Of a DNA stretch of 64,000 nucleotides, positions 12,883 through 23,000 are shown piece by piece; the stretch's first letter is position 1; every line of letters starts with the position of its first letter. The DNA lies in assembly GCF_018139145.2 (NCBI RefSeq), contig NC_059478.1, positions 16,165,001 through 16,229,000 of the forward strand, written 5' to 3'. This DNA is from Gymnogyps californianus (lineage: Eukaryota; Chordata; Aves; Accipitriformes; Cathartidae). Position numbers and translations under genes: made by a program. The notes under the pieces are model-generated. The model searched no databases, had not been told where the DNA came from, and worked only from the letters and a program-made list of their open reading frames with translations.

Positions 12883-13611
12883 CACCTGGTTGTCAGTTTT
12901 AGAAAACTGCCACAAAATTTCCTGCAAGCATTTGCAGCAAACTTTCATCATTGAAAAATACATGCACCATTTCCTGAACTAGCTTGACCAGTCTGTACAT
13001 GCTCAGAAATCCACAACCATATTCCATATCTTAATTACAAACTAAAGATGGCAATATATATTGAAATGCACATAAGTCATGTCAACTTCAAAAACATCTA
13101 CGAAAAATATTCAGCCACAAACAAGACATTACTTAGTGCTGACATTTATATGATACATCCCACAAGAGTGTGTACAAAAAGGTTAAGATTCCACAATGCT
13201 TTTCACGTAGGGCTCAAAGTCACAGAAGTCACTTTTTGTCCTTTAAGAAATTAATATTCTGTACCTTGTTAATTTTAACTAATGCGTACATTCATAACTG
13301 AATCTAGACCAGAACCATGTAATACAAAAGGCCTTTTTAAAAAAAGAGCACAAAGCAAAAAGTAGCAGAAATCAAATAACGTCATTTTACTCTTTCAGCG
13401 TAATGCATCTTATCCCATTAAAAAGAAAAATAAGTGACAAGCCAGCAGATAAAGAAATCTATCAAGCAGGAGAAACAAAAGCTTAACCTTTTTACACACC
13501 CCTGCCTAAACACATTTAAATTATCACGTAACAATGTGCCCCAGACAACCAAATTTGCTTTCTACTAGTTATGCAATTCCAGCAGTACTAGTTTTCCTTT
13601 TTAAGGCACGT

Positions 13612-13619
13612 ACGTCAAC
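13612..13619 (-). promoter_or_regulatory. miR-124 8-mer seed match in PTBP2 3'UTR
   Basis: The minus strand reads GTGCCTTA, the complement of miR-124 seed bases 2-8 plus A opposite base 1. The preceding C (CGTGCCTTA) also pairs with base 9. It is 258 nt after the stop codon. miR-124 is a neuronal microRNA known to repress PTB family mRNAs. Confidence 0.65.
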
Positions 13620-13877
13620 TAAGTTGAAAAACTGTGGTATTAACTTAAATCTTTTAAACAAAATGATGGTTTATCTAAACAACAGTTGAACAACAGCAGT
13701 TAGTATCACTGCTTTTTAAATTTTTCTTTTTTTTTTTTTAAACAACCAAGGAATGATAACAGCATGAAAAAAAATAAAAAAAACAACAGAAGACAAACTC
13801 TGGTCCCCACTTTCCTGAACAGTCAATAGGTGACAACACCAAACAATGCAATACACCCTCATTTTCAATCTGCTTTT

Positions 13878-14010
13878 TTAAATAGTTGACTTAGAGAAAG
13901 AAACTCTCAGATGGTGGTTTTCTCCCAGATTGTAATTGTGAAGATCAATCAAAGCCTGAATAGCTTCTTCTACTGTTGACATCTGAAGAAGTGCCATCTT
14001 GTGATCTCTT
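13878..14010 (-). CDS. PTBP2: PTBP2 exon 14, coding part (end of RRM4, stop codon)
   Basis: The coding part is 133 nt ending with TAA at 13880-13878. It encodes (R)[17 protein letters not shown], then [18 protein letters not shown] and the invariant tail SFSKSTI, the C-terminus of RRM4. The acceptor is a tandem NAGNAG (CAGAAG): using the first AG gives Gln-Arg-Asp, using the second gives Gln-Asp, a one-residue difference. The mammalian sequence I recall has Ala instead of Ser in MSTVEE. The exon continues into the 3'UTR. Confidence 0.96.
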
Positions 14011-17000
14011 CTGAAACAAAATAACGGCATTAGGAACTCGAACACTACAGGGGTTGCTCCTAATGTTTGCTATCCCCTATGCACTTTTCCTTAAGACATG
14101 CTGCAAAAACACACTTAGGTAGTCTTTTGGTAGAGCTATGTACAGAAAAGTTACTTACTGAAAAAATTTAAATGCTTTCACAGTGCCTCCAGTGTTAGCA
14201 AACAATGTGCGTAGATCCTCTTCTGCTACTGATGGTCTACAGACAGAAAGAAAATAAGCGTAAGCAAGAAATTATTAGTCAATTCAGTGTGTTGTGATTT
14301 ACATTAATACTACTGGCTTATTGACAGCCAACACTTACGGAATGTTGGACAGATGAAGCGTTGCAGAAGGAGGGAATATATTTTGAAAGTTTTTTGAACC
14401 AGGTTTCTTGAAGCGATGCAGAGGTGAATTACCAAAATCTTTAGTCAGCCCTTGGTCATCAAGTCCCTCTCGAGGTAGTTGTACTGTCTGATGTTTAGAA
14501 AGGGTAACCCGAATAATCTTTCCATACATTTTTTGTCCATTAAGATGGCTCATGGCTGAAAAAGACAAGAAGTTTACTCAATTCAGTATTACTTTTCAAT
14601 AGCTTGTGGTACATCACACAAGCGAACAAGAAAAACACCCAAGCAAATCAAAGGGTCAATGTGCTAAAAGACTGGAATAAAGAACTAGCTCTGCAGAATC
14701 TGCAGGAGTACTTAATTTTATTTAAAGACCATCACATGTGATTCAACTGTTGAATTCATTTAGGATATTGTGCAGACCTTCTGGAATATAAGTGCATGCA
14801 GTAAGATTTTGGATCTTGTGGGTAACCAGGATACAAGACAAACTGACAAATGTAAACATGCTTAGTTCACCTGATTTTACACAGCATAATTTCAAGTACT
14901 TAGAATAATGGGAATATAAACAGAAAACTAATCTTACCCAGCTGTGACTGGTTTCCATCAGCCATCTGTATAAGAGCACTGTCTTTCTTATTGTATAAAA
15001 TCTTCACACGCTGCACATCACCATAAACACCTTTTCAAAGTCAAAGGTAACCCAAAAGAAAAAGTTCATTTTAAAGCCAGTCACCTAAGTAATGTATTTT
15101 GACATATCAATGGAACATTCAGACAGCAACAAGATCACTCACTCAAACTCAACACTCTCACAAATGAATAAAGGAGATAAAGATTTTGAATAGTGAATTT
15201 TGAAAAGAATAATTTCTGATAAACCCTCAAAGCTATGTGAATGATATTAAATTAAAGACCATGCAAAATATATTAGCATGCATTAAAAGAAAATCTGTGT
15301 CTATGGAGAGTTTTAAACAGCAAAAGAAAAATAGCAAAAGATTTACTATTCAACTTTAAGCCAAAGTGCTAGCTACAAATAAGAATTAAGGTGAAACAAA
15401 AAAAACAAAAACCAAAACAAAATCAAATCAATAATAAAAGTATAGTGCTAACAATAACATACCGAAGAGGGTAAACAGACTTTGGGGCGTAACCATCTTT
15501 AGAAGGAGAGAAGAGCAAGCAGCGTAAGACAAGAAGAGAGAAGAGTCGAGGAAGAGCGGAGATGAACAGATCATCCATAACGAAGGGTGGTTCCCGCAGA
15601 ATGGTGAGGTGGTCATGGATCATGGTTTCAAGGCGGTTAATTGGGGCAAGTTGGTCCGAGGAACATTTTGTTCAAGCACAGAAGCATGAACATAAGGAAT
15701 GAAGACAGGGAATGTAGACAAAGACGAGGAGAAGGGTAAGACAGGGAAGGGCATGGGAATTTGGGTAAAGACAAGGAAAGGGAATTTGAACACAAAGGGA
15801 AAAAGATGAAATGGGGAAGGGAATACAGCAATGCAGAAGAAAAAAAATAAGGAAGTGGGGAACAAAAAAAAATAAAATATAGGTCAGTACATAGGAAATG
15901 CAGGAATTTGGTCAGAAAATGGTTGGTTTATGTACTGTACAAGAAAAACTGAGTAAAATGTAGTCACCCAAGACAAATATGGGTAAAGTACATTCATATC
16001 AAGAGTAAACTACAGCATTTCATCTCAACATGAAAATAAATAAAAAAAGCATGCAATAGAAATTTTAAACTTTGAACTTTAACTGCGTAAGCATGGCTGG
16101 TTATGAAATGCAGGCAAAAAATCTTTCAAAATGGCACTCTGATCTAAAACATTTTAACATGCAAGACTGTGGATGACAAAATAGTACCAGATGATAAAAA
16201 AAGCTTAATGATTTACAGTGACAGAGGCCAGTTAAAAATGGAACAGCTAGACTGATACAAACTTCCCACATTTCATACCAGCTTTCACAGCCATCAAAAT
16301 AAATGTAAAAGACAGTAAAAATGCAAAACTAAATAAACCCCTTTAGATTTCAGAGTTAGCAAGAAAGATACAGTTAAGGTGAAAATGCTTTGGCACCTTT
16401 TTTTTATTATTATTTTTTAAAGACAAATGAGTAACTGCAAAGAAAAAAATTACTAAGAGAGACTGGAAGAGTGCCTCGTCAAGATCTTTGGGAGAACCTT
16501 CAAAGAAAAATGTGTTAGAGTAGTTCACATAAATTAAGACCTTAAAATGTGAGATACAAGCATGAAATGAAACAGCAAACAATTAGAAGAAACAAAACAG
16601 AAATTCTAGTTTACGTGACTACAATTGCAAAAGAAAGCATAGTTGCTATTTTGTAAAAATAAAGCTTTCAATTCAAATGTCAAACATGCAGTAGTTACCA
16701 CATTTTTCTTAGAAAAAATAGGTAGCCGACTATCAAAGGACATTTTAAGTTGTTAGCTACCTGGGAAAACAAAAGTATTTAACAATAATGGCTTTAAAAT
16801 TAACTTTGGGGGATTATTAAAAAACAGCAAAAATACTTTGAGCTTAAAACCCAAATGTAAGAGGCCAAATGCAAAGAAATTATAAAATACTGACAAATGA
16901 AGTGTGACTAAAGAGGAAAAGAAAAGTAAAATTGTTTCACTGACCTCTTCGTTTAAATTGCTAACCAGGAGGACTGTATTGCCACCAGCTGAAACTCCAG

Positions 17001-20000
17001 GCATTCCCACACGGCCAGCAGCAGCAGCTGCAGCTGCAGCAGCAGCATTTGGAATAGCCAAAGGACTCAGAGCTCCTGGAACAGCTGCAACAGGAAGCCC
17101 TAATTTTAAAATAAAGCATATTTTACGAAACACACACAAGTCGTTAAAAAAAAAAAGTATCTATATCAGTACATGTGTTGCATACAACACTCTACAAAGC
17201 AGACCATTCCACTGTGAAAGTCGTCCAAAGGGTTGTGAAATGGGTTGTTAAATTAACTTAAGGAAGAGAAATGTGAATTTTTTTTTTAATTCAGATCAAG
17301 TCTTCAAAGAAGTGATGAGGTGTAAAAAGTACCTTCTTTTCAAATAGACATACTTGTGCACCAAAATGGTTTCCACTGTACTCCAAAATGCTTAAAGTAT
17401 CTAGTTTATCAAAATGGTCTAAAGTAAATGTTGATCAAATCAGTAAGAATAAACACTAATTGTGCTCTCTGCATCATTACATCCTTATTTTCCATCACCC
17501 TTTGAGAGGCATTCCTCACTTCAACTTGATGCTTCACACTAAAGATACAACACTGGAGTTGGTCATGTGAAAAGGCCTATGTATCTTTCAGAACCTTAGC
17601 ATAAATGAGGTGAGGAGGCAACCTTCTAAATTCAAGATTCAAGGTAGCACTGCTGATTATGCTCTGTGGCTTTTGTAATCCAATTCCCTGAAGAAGCAAG
17701 TTACCATTAGCTAAACCTTCAGCTGTGCTTTTATTTTTCTTCTTCCAAGGAAACTCAGATCCTGTAGAGACCTGCTGGTTTTGCCTGGTCAAGTCACTGG
17801 GGTACTAGGCGAGTGTGCTACTCCCAGGATCTGTGAAAGGTTCTTGTGATACATATGCACTATAGATAGTTTATGTAGGAACAACTTTATCGTATTTGAT
17901 CAAAATTTTATTTGCACATTTTACAGAGTTCAGTAAAAGGACACTGGTGTAGCAAAATGTGTGAAAAACAATAGAGAAATGTAACTTCAGTATTTTATTT
18001 TCTTTTACTGCAATTGGGTTCTCAGATTTCAGTATTTTGGCAAAATTTCTAATGTTTGTATGATCATGCTAAGCTAACAACTTTTGACCAATCTTCCAGT
18101 ATGCCAGGTAGACAGTCTAAATATAACCTTTACACTATGTACCCAAGACTACTTTCCTTCCCACATTAAGTTTTGTTTTAAAGTCATAAGAGAAAATAAA
18201 TTCTTCAGTTTCAGTCAATGCCCAAATACTAAGCAGATAATAGTAAATATATTCAACCATTAATTTAAAAAAAGAATAATCCCAGATTTACTATCAAAAT
18301 GGAACACACAGGGGGACAAAGGGGGGGAGTAAGAAAGGTTACAATTTTTTATTTTAATTTCCTAGAAAGGATTTCTATCTTCATTCCAACTCTTCATTTA
18401 TGTTTTGTTACACAAATTTGTGGGAAATTTTTTTTTTTTTTTTTTAAGAGAGAGAGATTTTGTTGGGCTGGACAAATGACCCCTGAAAGGGAACAGGACA
18501 TCCATCACTACTTTGCGACAGTGCTTAACAGTATTACTGATGAAGCATTGAAAAATATTTTCTGGTCATTTCCTGTCAAAGCACGTACAGAAGAAAAAAC
18601 AGTAAGTGTTCTAAGAAAGGAAATTAAAAATATGAAATGCTTTCCGATAAAGTTTAAAAGATTAAAAATGTTAGTATTCAGGGGTCAAACCAGAGGAATG
18701 GAAAGCTCTCAGTAATGACAATTCTAGTCATCTCTCATGCCACAAGATAAAGGGAAAATCTACTTGAATCAAAAGGCAACAAATATGATCTTTTATTGCA
18801 TTATATGTGGTATTTGTGGGACTGACTGTAATACATAAAAAGAAGGAAAACCCCTATCTTGTCTTTCTCCCTTCCATCCTGCAAAAACACTTAATAGATT
18901 TGAGACTGTATTAGATGGTCTATGGAAACAGCCAGTTACATTAAATAGGCAATAAGGTGACATATAATATGCTTCATCACATGAGCCAAGCACTATCTAC
19001 CCAGGGGTTAGGAAAGCACTCCCCCCAGGTACGCTACTGTATGATCATTCGTTATGAGGGCTGCGCTAGGTCTTCCATCAGAGAATGCAGAAGTAACACT
19101 AGCTGTCAGAGAAAGGATATGAAATCAGATGGACCACTGCTAGTCCAAGCATAGCAATTTTGTTTCTCAAAATCTATTTTGTGCAAAAGGAAAGTGTAAT
19201 ACTATATACTTACATATATTAATAGCAAGACAAAAATCTAACATAAATATGGTGCATGTTTTGCTCTTGCGTTAAAGCTGAAGAACATAGCTTTACTTTC
19301 AAGAAAAAACAATTAATAAAGGATGCGGTTAAAGAAAGTACCCCTGTGGAAGAAGTTTATTCCCAAAATCAGACTGTAATATGCAGGGACACCTGTGAAT
19401 ATGAAATTAAACTCCTCAACTTTAAAAAAATCCAGTTCTGTTCTAAAAAATAATTTTGGAAATGTACTTTTGAGTGCTTTGTATTGCATATGCTGAATAT
19501 CATGTTTATTTACACTCAGCTACTGTAGAAGTCATACAGACAGAAATGTGAAGAATGACAGTAAGGTGTGACAGATGTCCACCCGAAGGGAAACAACTTA
19601 CTTCATACTAGGTCAATAGCAATCATTTAGGTATTAGAAAATGCCAAGACACTAGAGCATTTCAAATCTTCTAGTGCGTCTAGGCACCTCTCCCTAACCT
19701 TAGAAGCTTTAAGCCAGTCCAGCATTTTTAGGAATAAAGGAATCTAAAGATGACTAGTGAAGTTTTTATGGCTCTTTCCATAGTTGGGCAGAGCATAGCT
19801 GAGTAATTCATACTTTAAAAGGTAAAATTCTTCATAGCATCAGACTCTCTACAGGACATTCTTTGGTCCCACTGAAGAAGTTAAAAATAGTTTAATTCAA
19901 CACCATTCATACAAAAATATTTTCAACTATTATCCTTTGAAATAGATTAATTCAATAAGAATCTTAAGAAGGGGCATTAGTGGAAATTGCTAAAAAAGAA

Positions 20001-23000
20001 AGCCAGCGACAACAGCAAGGGATAAAGCTGTGAGAGCCCTAACCACAACAACATATTTCCAGCTGTAATATTAAACAAATACCTAAATTAGAGTTGAAGT
20101 ATTATTACATATTAGTATTTGCAATTATAAGTAGTTCTTATTTAAAATCTTTTGTTTGTTGCAGTTCAGTATAATACAGTTGCTGTTTATTCAAAGTTTT
20201 TTTTCTGTAAGATCTCCTGTAACTTTTTGGGGGAGGGAGAGGAGTGATAATGTGTATATCTTCTCATATGTGAGGTGAAAAAACAAGGAAAAAAAAAAAT
20301 CAACCATCTGCTTCTGATAATTCATTTGAAACCAGCCCATTCTGTCCATTCGTGATTTTCTCCTTCTTTCGAAAGATAACAAGACTCATTGAAAAGATGT
20401 CCAATTTACAGTCTCAAAGATTTCTGACACCTTATTTCATCACAACTGAGGATGTAGTAGACAAATGAGTAATGATGCACGCGGGCTAGGATCATCTATT
20501 TGATTGACACGTTTCTAACCGATTACATAGCACACAGAGACCTCATTTCTTGGAAAGGTCAGACAAATTACAAACCCACAGAAAACACAATTCTTGTTCT
20601 GCAGAACCTCTTCTTCCACTGCACTCTGATTTGCCATTCCGATTTAAGCAAGTCAAAAATTTTTAATAAATAAAAATAAGAACAACTTGTATCATGATTA
20701 CTAGTTATCATGCAACACACTGTTTAAGATTTGAGGACTTATCTGAAACTATTTAGAAATGTTAGCTACTTTGTCAACATGATCAACCAGTATTAGAAAG
20801 CTTTTTCACTAGCTTTATTTTAGCTTCCAACAATTACAGATAACAGGTTTTTGCTTTTTCCGGATATTAATGAAAACACACATGACTTCTGAAATTCAAA
20901 TTAGTAATGCCATTTTAAGAGGAAGCAAATTAAACTTTCGAACTTATGTGCGAAAATCATAGGCAATAAGAGTAGTCACCTTAATGCAGATATGCATAAC
21001 TGCGACTGACAACTGGGTTTAGTCCCTAGTCCTGTTATGAACCTTTTTTGTGGCTTTATGTCAAGTAACCACCATCTTTTTGTACTTGTTACTGGCCTGC
21101 TTCTTATACTTTAGCCTGAATGGGTTTGGGGGAGATAGCAGGTTCTTTTAAAATCTCTGCATAACAGCTTATGAAGCTGCAAGTGTTACTACACTACATC
21201 ATAAAGTTACATTTACTGAAGAGGAGGGTTAATTCCATCCAGAAGGAAACTGAGATATGTAATCGTTAGTATTCATGCAGAGGTAAACACCAAGACTAAC
21301 AAGACACACATCTTGTCACTAAAACTCAACTCACAAAATTATGTTAAACCTAAACCTCACTTCTGACATATGAATTACAGTATACTGTTAAAAAGCCAAC
21401 AACAAAAAGGCACCGAAGTTGTACAACTATCCGGCATATAATAGCATAAGTCAGAACTGAGTCCTTATCACATTTTCTGTTAGTGATCTCATTACATACA
21501 TGTAAGAGAACAGCGACAGCAAGAATTTTAACAAGAATGCCACAGGCTCAACTTATGGTATTCTTTTTGAGCACGCAAAAGAACCTGAAGAGCACCACAT
21601 TATGCTCAAAATGGAGCTCCACTCTTTCATGGTGAAACATGCCCTTTGGGAACCATCTGTGAATAGGGCATGGCAGACACTCTGAGTACACTCTGAAGAT
21701 ATCTTTACTGACATTACAGAAATAAGAATTATAAAGCAAACAAAAGGAAATAAAATATTAAAAGAAAGAAGCAGGAGGAAGGTCACTGCTATCATTCTGC
21801 CATATTTCACACATCATAGTTTGCCAGCCTCCATCTTTTAACTCTCTGAACTTTTAAGTGTTCTCACCCTTTTGAGTATCTGAATAAAAATGCAGCTATA
21901 AATTGCATGCACAAGCATCCATTTAGGTTTTTGAATTTTTTCTATCCTTTGTCCTTTCTTATTTGTCATTTATATTTTGCCTTTTTGTACAGTAAGCAGC
22001 CCAGAATGAGAACCCTGTTCTTCCGTATTCAAACAAGCACCATTCCCATTTTGACAACTATCCAAATGACTAAGGTACCAACAGTACTACGGAGCCTTTT
22101 TGTAAAGTTTTTCAGCTGTAGAGCTCAAATTCTGTAAAAACAAACAAAAAAGGCAACTAGGGAAAAAACCAAACCCCAAACAACAACCACCAAAAAAAAA
22201 AGTCCTTGGCTTAAGATAAGTGCTACTTAGCAACAACTAAACCATCAGTGTGTTATCAACATTATTCTCACACTAAATCCAAAACACAGCACTGTACCAG
22301 CTACTAAGAAGAGAGTTAACTCTGTCCCAGCCGAAACCAGAGCACTGCCTTACAACACCTAATATGATGGGTCTCATATTAATAAGCAGCTTCTTTACTC
22401 TGTTTTTGTCTCCTTAGTACTCCTACTGCAGCCCCATGTCTACGTTCTAGTCATTATGTGCTCACAAAAGAATTACTAACTGCCTCAAGGGTGTTTCTAC
22501 AGCACTCGTCTCTATGGTGTCAAACTTCTTCACAAACACTCATCCATCTTCCTTATCAATCCATGAAATGAGAGATTTCAATTTTTAAATGATGGGAAGT
22601 TAAAAGAGGAAAAAAAGGAAATAAACTTTAGCTATGGGTTTTTCAGAGACTTTAGATATTTATGGTATTTTTTACTTTCCAAAACTTCTGCAGTAGCTAC
22701 AAGTGATACATCATTTCGCAAGTCATACTGGAGGATGTGAAGTCATGCACTCCAAAATTTGTGGGAGGCGGGTGTGTGTGGAATTTACAACTAGATATGA
22801 AACGTATCCTTCAAGTAATCTGATTTCGGAAAAGGGGAGATATAGTGCAGCATTCAGAAGCCTTAACTACAACATTCACCCTTTTCCTGGACTCACATGA
22901 TTCACCAAATGCCTTCTAGCTTCTGTAACACACAGAGAGCAGAGGCCTCTCTTTACTACATTAACTGTGACTTACTCAAGTTGGCCCATCCTGTACAAAA

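Larger units (their letters stand above)
12443..13877 (-). other. PTBP2: PTBP2 3'UTR (end uncertain)
   Basis: AT-rich sequence after the TAA, without splice signals of note. Possible AATAAA signals on the minus strand are at 12824-12819 and 12448-12443; the second is followed by a long U/CU-rich stretch, as expected downstream of a cleavage site. Seed matches for miR-124 (13612-13619, 12862-12868) and miR-133 (12875-12882) support this being UTR at least to 12862. PTBP2 repression by these microRNAs is established in mammals. The true end could also lie further down, between 12.4 and about 10.5 kb. Confidence 0.6.

Noticed and set aside
14335..14568. Separate small gene suggested by a continuous 77-codon frame starting [11 protein letters not shown]
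   Set aside because: The first residues come from the intron and acceptor; the real coding part is PTBP2 exon 12.
15423..15865. Several overlapping 60-80 codon open frames on the minus strand upstream of exon 10
   Set aside because: They arise because this stretch is pyrimidine-rich and lacks AG, hence few TAG stops. The sequence is intronic regulatory DNA; only the last 34 nt are exon.
16904..17251. 115-codon plus-strand frame with a poly-Ala stretch
   Set aside because: It is the antisense shadow of PTBP2 exon 9; the triplet repeat is open in both directions.
11316..22340. LTR left end at 11316 and right end at 22340 as the two termini of one 11 kb provirus
   Set aside because: The DNA between them contains PTBP2 exons 9-14 and no gag, pol or env sequence. 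The two are independent fragments of the same family.
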